NCBI GenBank assembly: GCA_965220345.1
Contig: OZ244822.1
Location: forward strand, 620,001 to 684,000
Origin: Aldehydirespirator sp965220345
Lineage (GTDB): Bacteria > Actinomycetota > Acidimicrobiia > Acidimicrobiales > Aldehydirespiratoraceae
Reading direction: 5' to 3'
Length of the DNA stretch: 64,000 nt
The notes under the pieces are model-generated. The model saw nothing but the letters and a program-made list of their open reading frames with translations, was not told where the DNA came from and did no database searches. Below are positions 9,059-16,850 of this stretch, one piece after another (position 1 is the stretch's first letter; each line of letters starts with the position of its first letter). The translations under genes and the position numbers were made by a program.

Positions 9059-10735
9059 TCAGCAGAAACAACCAGATTCAGTGCCGAGTTTTGACGGCGC
9101 GGCGTAACAGCCGATGTTGTCAATCAGACGTGCTGCGCCGAAGCGAGCCGCCACTAGCAGACGCACTTCGCCTCGAAGCGGCCCGTCTGCTACCAATGTG
9201 GCGGCTGGCAGCGCAGCGGTGTAGTCGATCTGTGCCAGCGGCGCGGTTGCTATCACTGCTGCCATCTTTTCTTGTAGCGCCTCGGGATGTCTTTCGCCTG
9301 AGTTCACCAACTCGGCTCCAGCGTTGAGAGCTTGCCACAACACTGGAGCCTGCACACGCTCATCGATGCTGAGATAAGCGTTACGGCTCGAAAGGGCTAA
9401 ACCGTCGGCTTCACGCACGGTGGGGCATCCCACAACCTGCACCGGCAGCGACAAATCTGAAACGATGCGCCGCACGATCGTCAACTGCTGGAAGTCTTTC
9501 TCACCAAAATAAGCGCGGCATGGCCCAATGATTGACAACAGTTTGGCAACCACTGTGGCAACCCCTTGAAAGTGACCAGCCCGATTAGCGCCACAAAGCA
9601 CATCGGCTAGTGGTCCTGGGTTGATCGTCGTTGCTAGAGGCAGCGGATACATCTCGGTGACATCAGGAGTGAACACGACATCAACACCTGCGGCGGCGCA
9701 CATTGCGATGTCGTTTTCAAGGTTGCGTGGATAGTCGTCGTAGTCTTCGCCTTCACCGAACTGCAAGGGATTCACGAAGATCGACACCACGACTAGGTCA
9801 TTGTCGGTTCTGGCTTGTTCGATCAGCGAGCAATGCCCGGCGTGCAGGAACCCCATAGTGGGCACGAACCCGACCTTGAGATTGGCTGCGGTGGCTATGT
9901 GCAGATGTTGCCGTAGCCCAGCAATCGTGGTTTCGCGACACGGCGGAGCCATATCGGTTTGAGGGTCAACGCCAGCAGTGGATTGACCTGCTGCTAGCTG
10001 GTTGGCTTGCTGGGCTGCTAGTCGACTGGCCTGCTGCGACAGTGCTCTGTAAGCGGGTCGTTCAGCTGGCGAGATGGCCGCCAGATGCCGCGCCAGCGTG
10101 TCACTATCACCGCGAGCAGCGGGACCAGTCAACGCTGCTGCAGGACCGAGTTCTGCGACGTTGTCAACGGTGGCTTTTACCAGATCCATGAAAGCATCAA
10201 AGGGAACCCCCGAGGTTGAAGCGATGCGCTCGGCTTGTCCTAGCAGAGCTACAAGATGGTTAGAGGCCACCACCGCTGCTGCGTGGTAGCGGGCACGGTC
10301 GGTTTCAGCCACCTCAAAGAAGCGTCCGCCTAGATCAGCGACCACCTGACTCATCAACGGATCGCCAGCCACCGCGAACCAGCAACCGCTACGAAGTCGT
10401 TGAGCACCGATCTCTGCTGAAGGCAGCGCCACCAGCGGATGCAGAGCACCACGACAACGATGAGGTGCCAAAACGTTAAGGCCGAGTGATCCGGCCATGT
10501 GAGCCACCACTGCGGTTGAAGGCTTTATGGCGGCGGCTACTTCAGCCACAACAGCATCGGGAGTGGCTATCAGCACCAGATCAACATCCATTGCAGCGTT
10601 GTGTAAAGACTCTGGCGAGGTGGAGCGAGTCAAAAAAGGCTGCACCTGCCATCCCGCTTCGGCGAGCGCCGCCGCTATAGCTCCGCCTGCGCGTCCTGCG
10701 CCGATTACGCGGACCTTGCGGCCCGGTTCGGTCAC
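9059..10735 (-). CDS. panC: DUF2520 Rossmann protein fused to pantothenate synthetase (PanC)
   Basis: A 558-residue two-part protein. Residues 1-245 form a KPR/6PGDH-like Rossmann domain (VRVIGAGRAGGAIAAAL) followed by a DUF2520 helical domain, ending in an Ala/Gln-rich linker. From about 268 to the end it is PanC, which joins pantoate and beta-alanine using ATP: PTMGFLHAGH at 292-301, VVSIFVNPLQF, FGEKDFQQL and LSSRNAYLS. In mycobacteria the two parts are adjacent separate genes, so this looks like a true fusion with no frameshift. The N-terminal half could be a ketopantoate reductase-like enzyme supplying pantoate, but this is inference. Its stop overlaps coaX only loosely (39-base gap). 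Confidence 0.93.
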   Translation of the reverse strand: MTEPGRKVRVIGAGRAGGAIAAALAEAGWQVQPFLTRSTSPESLHNAAMDVDLVLIATPDAVVAEVAAAIKPSTAVVAHMAGSLGLNVLAPHRCRGALHPLVALPSAEIGAQRLRSGCWFAVAGDPLMSQVVADLGGRFFEVAETDRARYHAAAVVASNHLVALLGQAERIASTSGVPFDAFMDLVKATVDNVAELGPAAALTGPAARGDSDTLARHLAAISPAERPAYRALSQQASRLAAQQANQLAAGQSTAGVDPQTDMAPPCRETTIAGLRQHLHIATAANLKVGFVPTMGFLHAGHCSLIEQARTDNDLVVVSIFVNPLQFGEGEDYDDYPRNLENDIAMCAAAGVDVVFTPDVTEMYPLPLATTINPGPLADVLCGANRAGHFQGVATVVAKLLSIIGPCRAYFGEKDFQQLTIVRRIVSDLSLPVQVVGCPTVREADGLALSSRNAYLSIDERVQAPVLWQALNAGAELVNSGERHPEALQEKMAAVIATAPLAQIDYTAALPAATLVADGPLRGEVRLLVAARFGAARLIDNIGCYAAPSKLGTESGCFC

Positions 10736-11229
10736 GGCTTGAGCTTTTGCGCCAGTGACAGGACTTCGCGTGCCAGCGGACCGAGTTCTCTTTCTAGCAA
10801 CCGTTCGGTGATGGTGATGGCTTCGGGGCCGTCATCAACAAGTCCCGACCACAGCAGATAGCTGGCCACCACACCCGACACCCGATCGCCTATGGAGTCG
10901 TGATGCAACACCACCGAGCCTGTCGCGGACCGGTCCCGAATAATGGTGAGAATCTCCTGTAAGCAATCGCTGCCGTCGCTGCTGTCAGCGAAGGGCAGGT
11001 GAACGTAGCTGAGTCCGTATTCGTCGTAGTCGTGAAGGTTGTAGGGGATCGTCGTGAGGCTCACTATCAAGCCGATGTTGTTGCGTGCCATCCAGATGAT
11101 CTCTTCGTGGCGGCGCACCCGGCGGTGACTGATGCCGTAACCACCGGGACGTTCGCACACTCCGAAACGATCGGTGATGACCCATCGGAAGCCTCGCGGC
11201 TTGATCCCTTCAGACCATTTGTTGTTCAT
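10732..11229 (-). CDS. Dual-specificity phosphatase-like protein lacking the catalytic cysteine
   Basis: A 165-residue protein with the layout of a small protein tyrosine/dual-specificity phosphatase: a strand rich in aliphatic residues (NIGLIVSLT), the YVHLPFADSSD segment with a possible general acid Asp82, and a P-loop-like VVLHHDSIGDR at 106-116. In the normal HC(x5)R signature the Cys is the nucleophile; here His110 takes its place while Arg116 is kept. It is probably a pseudophosphatase or a binding domain. It overlaps the PanC fusion by four bases (ATGA) and is coupled to hpt through a micro-ORF. The family call is tentative. Confidence 0.6.
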   Translation of the reverse strand: MNNKWSEGIKPRGFRWVITDRFGVCERPGGYGISHRRVRRHEEIIWMARNNIGLIVSLTTIPYNLHDYDEYGLSYVHLPFADSSDGSDCLQEILTIIRDRSATGSVVLHHDSIGDRVSGVVASYLLWSGLVDDGPEAITITERLLERELGPLAREVLSLAQKLKP

Positions 11230-11264
11230 GCGTCTTGTTGTTGTTTATGCGTCTTGTTGTTCAT
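11226..11264 (-). CDS. Twelve-codon micro-ORF linking hpt to the phosphatase-like gene
   Basis: The ATG at 11264 overlaps the hpt stop (ATGA). The frame encodes MNNKTHKQQQDA and its TGA overlaps the ATG at 11229 of the next gene (ATGA). It lies in a short direct repeat (units near 11228-11242 and 11247-11261) and seems to have arisen by duplication of the downstream start ATGAACAACAA. Translation is plausible only as ribosome relay; a function for the peptide is not implied. Confidence 0.35.
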   Translation of the reverse strand: MNNKTHKQQQDA

Positions 11265-11280
11265 GTTGTTGATGCGTCTT
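11228..11280. repeat. Short direct repeats at the hpt / phosphatase-like junction
   Basis: On the plus strand ATGCGTCTTGTTGTT occurs at 11228-11242 and 11247-11261, and ATGCGTCTT again at 11272-11280. The array covers the end of hpt and the start of the next gene, and looks like a slippage expansion. Confidence 0.8.
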
Positions 11281-11821
11281 CCAGATCGAAACTGTGTACT
11301 GCTGAAAGCTCACGGTAGCGCTCGCCAACGTCTAGGCCGTATCCCACAAGCCAGTCGGCTGGCACACTGAACCCGACATAGCGGATTCCTTCCCTGCTGG
11401 CATCGGCGCGAACCAAAAGAGCGCACATTTCAAAGCTGGCGGGGCCTCGGGACTGCAACAGTTCGGCCAGATAGCCCGTTGTGAGACCCGAGTCGACGAT
11501 GTCTTCCACTAGCACCACATGACGGTCGCTCACATCGCAGTCAAGGTCTTTGATGATCCGAACCACGCCGCTTGCCTCGGTGCTCATTCCATAGGCGGAG
11601 ACAGCCATGAAGTCGATCTCCACGGGCAGGTCAATGGCCCTAGCGAGGTCGCTCATAAACACGAACGCTCCCTTGAGCACACCCACTAGCAGCAGACGTT
11701 TTCCCTTGTAGTCCGCGCTGATCTCAGCTCCGAGTTCCGTTACACGGTCCCGCAACTCTTCGGCTGACACGATGACGCGGCCCACAGACCCCGACGGCGG
11801 TGACTCCAGCGTCAAGCTCAC
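11261..11821 (-). CDS. hpt: Hypoxanthine phosphoribosyltransferase
   Basis: Purine salvage enzyme converting hypoxanthine (and guanine) with PRPP to IMP (GMP). The PRPP-binding motif is VVLVEDIVDSGLT; the flexible-loop part is VSAYGMSTEASG; and the C-terminal DWLVGYGLDVGERYREL is characteristic. 186 residues is normal. The GTG start overlaps the tilS stop (GTGA). hpt beside tilS is a widely conserved arrangement in Gram-positive bacteria. It reads into the phosphatase-like gene through a 12-codon micro-ORF. Confidence 0.96.
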   Translation of the reverse strand: MSLTLESPPSGSVGRVIVSAEELRDRVTELGAEISADYKGKRLLLVGVLKGAFVFMSDLARAIDLPVEIDFMAVSAYGMSTEASGVVRIIKDLDCDVSDRHVVLVEDIVDSGLTTGYLAELLQSRGPASFEMCALLVRADASREGIRYVGFSVPADWLVGYGLDVGERYRELSAVHSFDLEDASTT

Positions 11822-12831
11822 TCTGGCAGGGTAGCCGACGCTAAGAGGGGTGAGCCGATGCTGCTGTCACTGCTGGTTTCATTGCCGGTGTTATTGCTGG
11901 GATCGGTGCTTGTTTTGTTTTTGATGCTGGGTTCGATGCGAAGACGTTGTGCTGTGCGAGCCACCCGATGGCCTCCGCTGATCTCAGTGGCGATACTTTG
12001 ACCTGCAGCCACATCACGAATGCGGTCAATGCAAGCCGCGCTTGGCACGGTGCCCACGGTCTCGAAGATCCAACTTCGCAATGCTTCGGTCGCCACTGCG
12101 ACGGGTGCGGCGGTTATCTCGGTTGCACTGGCCGGATCTAGGTTTGCTGCGAACTGGCTGATCGCGTCAAGGGCTTGGGATGCCAGGTCTGCGTGACGAT
12201 TTAGTAGCGGAACCGGGTCGCGGTTTAGGGCTTTGGCCAACGCTGGCATCACCTCGTTGCGGATGACTACCCGCGCAAAGGACGGATCATTGTTCATGGG
12301 GTCGTTCACGGTATTGATGCCGAGTTGCTGGCAAAGCGCCCGAGTTTCGAAGCGGCGCAGTCTCAGCAGCGGGCGCGCCACACTGCGATGCGGGGCTGCT
12401 GCACCCGCAAGTCCGCCGCCTCTGCCGATGTTAAACAGCACCGTTTCGGCACGGTCGTCTGCGGTGTGACCGACCATCACGTTATCGGGTAGCAACTCAT
12501 AGCGGACGGCGCGTGCTCGGGCTTCTAGGTCGGGGCCGGTGTCTAGCTGCACACTGCGCAGTTCGAAATCCGCGCCGAAGCGTTCGGCGATTGCTTTGGC
12601 GGCCTGGGCGTGTTCTTCTGCGACTTGATGCAGGCCGTGGTTGATGTGCCAGGCCGTTACCTGCAAACCGGCTGCGCTCGCCAAAGCCACAAGCGCGGTC
12701 GAGTCGGCACCGCCAGAGAGTCCGCAAGCTACTGCGGTTCTGGGCGCAGGGAAGCTGCACCGAGCAAGCAGATCGTCAAGGCTGACACTGTTTGTGTCAG
12801 CGTCACTTGACAGCTCGGCTGAGTGGCTCAG
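11818..12831 (-). CDS. tilS: tRNA(Ile)-lysidine synthase, probable CTG start
   Basis: Modifies C34 of tRNA-Ile(CAU) to lysidine, so that it reads AUA. The PP-loop ATP motif SGGADS lies at 12700-12717, upstream of the first ATG/GTG/TTG in frame (GTG at 12690). A start at 12690 would therefore remove the active site. The frame is open upstream to a TAA at 12895-12897 and contains no ATG, GTG or TTG in that stretch. A CTG at 12829-12831 overlaps the stop of the upstream gene (CTGA) and has GAGGA six to seven bases before it, giving 337 residues. The last 35 residues are Ser/Thr/Asn-rich. The length suggests a short form without the full C-terminal domains. Confidence 0.85.
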   Translation of the reverse strand: MSHSAELSSDADTNSVSLDDLLARCSFPAPRTAVACGLSGGADSTALVALASAAGLQVTAWHINHGLHQVAEEHAQAAKAIAERFGADFELRSVQLDTGPDLEARARAVRYELLPDNVMVGHTADDRAETVLFNIGRGGGLAGAAAPHRSVARPLLRLRRFETRALCQQLGINTVNDPMNNDPSFARVVIRNEVMPALAKALNRDPVPLLNRHADLASQALDAISQFAANLDPASATEITAAPVAVATEALRSWIFETVGTVPSAACIDRIRDVAAGQSIATEISGGHRVARTAQRLRIEPSIKNKTSTDPSNNTGNETSSDSSIGSPLLASATLPE

Positions 12832-14120
12832 GTCGCTTCCTCGGCTTCTGTGGTTTCTGGGACCTCGGTGGCTGGCTTGGCTTCTGGGGCTGGCTTAGCT
12901 TCTGGGGGCTCTTTGGCGGTCATGCGGTTGACCCAGCGTTGCGGATCGCGAATCTCGGCAATGTCGGGCACGTTGGCTGGCTGCTCCCATACACGGTCAA
13001 ACAGCGCGGTGCCGCCAGCTTTTTCGACGGTGGCAATGAAATGCTCTCCTTGTGCGTATTGCTTGATTTTGGCATCAAGTCCGATTAGTCGTTGAAAGAC
13101 TTTGGCGAAGCCCCGTACTGACTCTCGGCGCCGTCGCATGACTCGTCCGAAGCGGGGGGTTGACGGGATGAGGCCTTCCCCGGCTCGGTCCATGACAACA
13201 TCGCCGTGACCTTCAAGCAGGCTCATCAGTCCTGACATTTGCTCAAGAGTTTCAATCTGCGATTCAGAAGCGAACAGGGCTGTGAGCCCTCCAGTCTCCA
13301 GAGGATCAGTGCCTTGACGACGGGCTTCTCGCACTCGCTGTGCGGCAGCAACTAGCCGTTTGGGATCGGGTTCGACAGCGTCAAGAACCGACTCGACAAG
13401 AGCAACGAAATGAGGTCGCATCCAGTCAACACCGGTGAACTGAGCGCGATGCGTGACCTCATGTATCGCCAGCCAAAGACGGAACTGAGCAGGATCGAAA
13501 GCGTATCTGTTCTCTAGCGCTAGCACGTTGGGTGCCACGTAGTAGACGATGTCTTGGTCGTCGGGGTCTTCGTCTTCGATGACGAGCAGGTCGTATTGGC
13601 CTAGCACCCGAGTGGACATCCAGCCGAGCATGACACCGAGTTCGATCCCGGCGACGTAACGAGCTAGTGCTGCAGTCTTTGCGTTGGAGTCGCCGCCGAG
13701 TTTGGCTGCAAGCGGGCTGAGAAGCCTGCGAAATGAGGCCAGGTTGGCGTTGATCCAGCCAGCACGGTCGGTGACCTTGCCTCTTGCCGGGCCAGCGTTG
13801 GAGCGCAAACCGGTGCAGGCTGCTACTAGTTCTTCGGCGCGGGCTGTGCAGTCGGCGAAATCTTCTTCGAGACCGTCACGCCAGCGTGGTGCGTCATATG
13901 GCTCGCTGCGTGCTGTTCGTAACGCCACCCGGCGTGCTAATGCCCAGTCAACAGGATCGGAGGTATCGGCAGTGTTTGCAGGATCGGCAGTGTTTGCAGG
14001 ATCGCTTGAGCCGCTGGGATCGGCGGAGTCGCTGCCGTTGAGCTTTGCCTCGCCTGGATTTGCAGCTTTGCTGTCGGAGGTGTCGGCGGCTTCAGGGAGA
14101 CCTACGGTCGGGCTGTTCAC
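12828..14120 (-). CDS. DUF2342 zinc-dependent metalloprotease-like protein
   Basis: A 430-residue member of the DUF2342 family, which is linked to coenzyme F420-producing actinobacteria. The zinc signature HEVTH lies at 220-224, within LWLAIHEVTHRAQF; GHGDVVMDRAG further on may supply another ligand. The first 58 residues are low-complexity Ser/Asp/Ala with an exact AN-TADP repeat; the Ala/Pro/Glu-rich C-terminal tail carries EAKPAPEAKPA repeats. Residues 60-400 look like the conserved fold. The substrate is unknown. In mycobacteria the homolog also precedes tilS and hpt. GTG start at 14120 with a weak GAAGG site. Confidence 0.9.
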   Translation of the reverse strand: MNSPTVGLPEAADTSDSKAANPGEAKLNGSDSADPSGSSDPANTADPANTADTSDPVDWALARRVALRTARSEPYDAPRWRDGLEEDFADCTARAEELVAACTGLRSNAGPARGKVTDRAGWINANLASFRRLLSPLAAKLGGDSNAKTAALARYVAGIELGVMLGWMSTRVLGQYDLLVIEDEDPDDQDIVYYVAPNVLALENRYAFDPAQFRLWLAIHEVTHRAQFTGVDWMRPHFVALVESVLDAVEPDPKRLVAAAQRVREARRQGTDPLETGGLTALFASESQIETLEQMSGLMSLLEGHGDVVMDRAGEGLIPSTPRFGRVMRRRRESVRGFAKVFQRLIGLDAKIKQYAQGEHFIATVEKAGGTALFDRVWEQPANVPDIAEIRDPQRWVNRMTAKEPPEAKPAPEAKPATEVPETTEAEEAT

Positions 14121-14141
14121 GAATGCCTTCAGGCGCTCGGC

Positions 14142-14273
14142 TCAGTCTCGCGGGTAACGCTTGTAGGTGACTTTCTGGAGGTAGCCAGCAATCGTGGCCA
14201 AGATCGCGATAATCGCGATCGCAGCCAACGGCACCGCAATCCAGTAGTGCCACACCACAGCCAAAGTGTTCAT
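14142..14273 (-). CDS. Small single-pass membrane protein, 43 residues
   Basis: Starts ATG at 14273 (MNTLAVVWHYWIAVPLAAIA...) and stops at 14142, 21 bases before the DUF2342 gene on the same strand. It has one hydrophobic helix of about 23 residues (about 9-31) followed by a basic, aromatic tail (KVTYKRYPRD), which predicts the C-terminus in the cytoplasm. I do not recognise a family. The position at the head of the DUF2342-tilS-hpt run suggests co-transcription. It is supported only by reading frame, composition and context. Confidence 0.55.
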   Translation of the reverse strand: MNTLAVVWHYWIAVPLAAIAIIAILATIAGYLQKVTYKRYPRD

Positions 14274-14482
14274 GCGGCTCAGTGTAGATGTCTAAACCAA
14301 GCTATTGACCGCCAGCCTTTGCGGTGCTCATGTGGAGGCCACCCATCACGGATCAGCATAAGTATCTATTGGCTATACCTGTAGCTATTCATCTATGATT
14401 TCGTTAGATTTATACGAATTCAAGGTTCAAAATGCTAAAATAGACTAGCTAGACTAGGCAGCTAGAGACTTGGAGGCATGAG
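14274..14482. other. AT-rich intergenic region at the left edge of the defence island
   Basis: About 200 bases without a gene, between divergent units. It is clearly AT-richer than the flanking core genes, and CTAGACTA-like words recur near 14444-14457. It probably carries promoters in both directions, but I cannot assign convincing -35/-10 pairs. Confidence 0.5.
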
Positions 14483-15742
14483 ATGCTCCTAAGATTTGAG
14501 GTATCAAACCATCGCTCCATTCTTGAGCCAGTGGAGTTGTCGATGATCGCTGTAGACGATGATCGTTTGGCTGCGCGCAGCTTCGAACTTCTCAACGAGC
14601 GGGTGCTCTCAGTGGCAGGGGTATATGGGCCGAACGCTTCAGGCAAATCCAACCTGCTTGATGCCCTTGCATGGCTTTCTAACGCTGTCGGGTCGTCGCT
14701 GCGAGGCTGGGATGAGGAGGTCCCGCGCGACCCGCACCAGTTTCGGTCAGGTAACAGCTCAATATCAACTTATGAAGTCGACATCGTGGTTGACAGAGTG
14801 CGCCATAAGTATCGGCTTGAAGTTGACACGGAAGTCCGCTACGAAAGCCTCTATAGCTATCCCAAGCGCAGGCGGCGGATACTGTTCGAGCGAGAAGAGT
14901 CAGACATCCGTTTTCGAGAGGGCTACGAAGCTGCCAGAGGGATTCCAAAACTACTGACACCAACCACACTGGCGCTTTCCGCAGCTCTGCGGCTGGACCG
15001 GTTGGGTCCAGGGCGCGTCGGTCGAGCCCTAGTTGACATGCAGGTAGTCGGGTTAAGGCGTTCTGGGTGGAGGCAACTCCCGTACAGCTTTCGGCAGTGG
15101 CAAAGTTCTTCTTCTTTACGACGATTCGCTGAGGCATACGGCCAGCCTGGTTTGCCGATACAAGAGCTTGATGGCGGACAGCACCCGCTGCTGCTGTTGC
15201 AGATGGCGGATCCCAGCATCGAAATGGTGGAGTTCGTTGAGTCCCCTGACGACAACCAGAGCATGTCTCAAAAGATCCGATTTATGCACTCGGCTGGCAA
15301 AGAACCGGCCTCATTCAGGCTTGATCAAGAATCGGCTGGCACTCAAACCTGGTTCCGCTTGATTGGACCCTTACTATCGGCACTTCAGCACGGCGGCATC
15401 TTGCTTCATGATGAGATTGACGCAAGCTTGCATCCGCTGCTGTCAGCCCAGATCATCGAACTCTTCAATGATCCTGAGACGAACCCGCATGGAGCACAAC
15501 TCATCTTCACGACACATGATGTCTCCTTGCTTGACCACTTGAACCGCGACGAAGTCTGGCTGACCAAGAAAGACGACCATGGCATGACTCAGCTGGTGGC
15601 GCTCGCTGAGTATGGCGGCGAGCGAGTCCGTAAGTCTGTCAACCTTGAGCGAGCTTACATGCAAGGACGTTTCGGAGCTGTGCCTGAAGTTGACACGTTG
15701 GCTATGCGCCGCGCTCTCGGACTCGCTGGCCTCGGTGCCTGA
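14483..15742 (+). CDS. RloA-like AAA15-family ATPase (AbiL/PARIS-type defence ATPase)
   Basis: A 419-residue ABC/SMC-type ATPase. The N-terminal strand MLLRFEVSNHRSI is typical of AAA15/AAA21 proteins, with Walker A GPNASGKS near residue 50. C-terminal Walker B is ILLHDEIDASLHP, followed by the switch segment LIFTTHDVSLLD. Such ATPases pair with RloB, or with DUF4435/TOPRIM proteins in PARIS, to sense phage and trigger abortive infection. The next gene is RloB-like and starts inside the stop codon (TGATG), so the two are made together. GGAGG six bases before the ATG fixes the start. It is oriented opposite to the type I RM locus on the other side of the tRNA. Confidence 0.85.
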   Translation: MLLRFEVSNHRSILEPVELSMIAVDDDRLAARSFELLNERVLSVAGVYGPNASGKSNLLDALAWLSNAVGSSLRGWDEEVPRDPHQFRSGNSSISTYEVDIVVDRVRHKYRLEVDTEVRYESLYSYPKRRRRILFEREESDIRFREGYEAARGIPKLLTPTTLALSAALRLDRLGPGRVGRALVDMQVVGLRRSGWRQLPYSFRQWQSSSSLRRFAEAYGQPGLPIQELDGGQHPLLLLQMADPSIEMVEFVESPDDNQSMSQKIRFMHSAGKEPASFRLDQESAGTQTWFRLIGPLLSALQHGGILLHDEIDASLHPLLSAQIIELFNDPETNPHGAQLIFTTHDVSLLDHLNRDEVWLTKKDDHGMTQLVALAEYGGERVRKSVNLERAYMQGRFGAVPEVDTLAMRRALGLAGLGA

Positions 15743-16404
15743 TGGCACAACCCCGACGCAGGCGCGGAAACAGACACGATCTGAAACGCGGACACGGACA
15801 CGGCCTGAAACGACGAACCGGTATCCGGTCGCCGCGGCGCACGTTCGTGATCTTGTGCGAAGGCACTGTGACAGAACCTGACTATCTTGATGCCGTAAAG
15901 CGTTTACCAGAGGTCCGCGAGGTCGCATCAGTCAGTATCGAAGTTGACAAGTTGCGTTCAGGAGCGGTGCCGTTGACACTCGTCGAAGCTGCGATTGAGC
16001 TACGAAAACGAAACGATGAAATAGACGAGGTATGGTGCCTTTTTGATGTCGAGGCACCACAGCCACATCCCAACCTTTTGCAGGCAATCAATCAAGCTAG
16101 AGATAACGGGATCAAGACGGCTGTGTCGAATCCATGCTTTGAGATCTGGCTCGTCATGCATTTTGACAGCTGCACCGCATGGCTCACCACCGAAGAAGCA
16201 TGTCGGCTGAGGTGTCAGCACGATCAAAGCACGGGGAAGAGAGTTGTCGGCGAACTCTACATGCCTCTGCGCGAATCCGCAGTAACGCGCGCCCGGAAAC
16301 TATTTGATATGCATGTTGAAAACGGCACACCGTTCCCGAATGACAACCCATCCTCGGGCGTGTTCCAGCTGCTTGAAGCTATTGAGCCCAGCAAGCCGAC
16401 TTGA
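15742..16404 (+). CDS. RloB-like protein, partner of the AAA15 ATPase (AbiLii-like)
   Basis: A 220-residue RloB-family protein. It shows the family landmarks in order: FVILCEGTVTEPDYLDAV (acidic, TOPRIM-like first motif), EVWCLFDVE (acidic second motif) and SNPCFEIWLVMHF. RloB proteins are the presumed effector of RloA/RloB and AbiL modules, probably a nuclease acting on tRNA or DNA, but the activity here is inference. The first 35 residues are Arg/Gly/His-rich with repeated GHG-LKR units, suggesting nucleic-acid contact. It overlaps the ATPase stop by one base. Confidence 0.8.
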   Translation: MAQPRRRRGNRHDLKRGHGHGLKRRTGIRSPRRTFVILCEGTVTEPDYLDAVKRLPEVREVASVSIEVDKLRSGAVPLTLVEAAIELRKRNDEIDEVWCLFDVEAPQPHPNLLQAINQARDNGIKTAVSNPCFEIWLVMHFDSCTAWLTTEEACRLRCQHDQSTGKRVVGELYMPLRESAVTRARKLFDMHVENGTPFPNDNPSSGVFQLLEAIEPSKPT

Positions 16405-16850
16405 TACTGGCGCGCTCAAGTCAGCTGGCTTGGTCTGAAGCTGTGCCATACAGTTTGTCGCTAGTGTCTTGTAGATCGCGGTAATTGAGCCCGAAAGGGG
16501 ATTTGAACCCCTGACCTACGCTTTACGAGAGCGTCGCTCTACCAACTGAGCTATTCGGGCTTGTGCTCTGATGGCACCAGAACTCAGGTTAGCTTCCATA
16601 GTCTTCCTCCAACTCAACAGGTCCGTAGGCGGCCTCAAATATCTAAGGTCAAGCTTCCGCGGCAGCGACTCGGGATGGAATGCCCACTCACTCTCTCGAG
16701 GTCGTAGAGAAAGTCCTCGCCTAGGTAGTGATGTCGGTGCATGAGGAGGCATTGCTGCGGCACCCCGAACTTGTGGAGCAGATTGAGGCCGACCAAGCCG
16801 ACCCGAGCCAAGCCGTCCACTCAAAGGCCCGCCGACCTCGTTGAATTGAC
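16405..16850. other. Spacer with tRNA-Thr and unassigned sequence
   Basis: Apart from the tRNA at 16488-16560 no convincing gene is present. A minus-strand frame around 16635-16820 has a plausible protein-like segment (LLHKFGVPQQCLLMHRHH), but no start signal or recognisable family. It may be a decayed gene of the island. Confidence 0.45.
16488..16560 (-). tRNA. tRNA-Thr (anticodon CGT)
   Basis: A full cloverleaf can be folded on the minus strand: acceptor GCCCGAA with TTCGGGC, D-arm GCTC...GAGC, and anticodon stem ACGCT/AGCGT with loop CTCGTAA (anticodon CGT, reads ACG). The T-arm is AGGGG-TTCAAAT-CCCCT. The discriminator is T and CCA is not encoded. It sits between the RloA/RloB pair and hsdR, and tRNA genes are common landing sites for islands. 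I found no second copy of its 3' end in the window. Confidence 0.95.

Noticed and set aside
11818..12690. Short tilS starting at the GTG at 12690
   Set aside because: It would lack the SGGADS ATP-binding loop, which is coded in frame just upstream.
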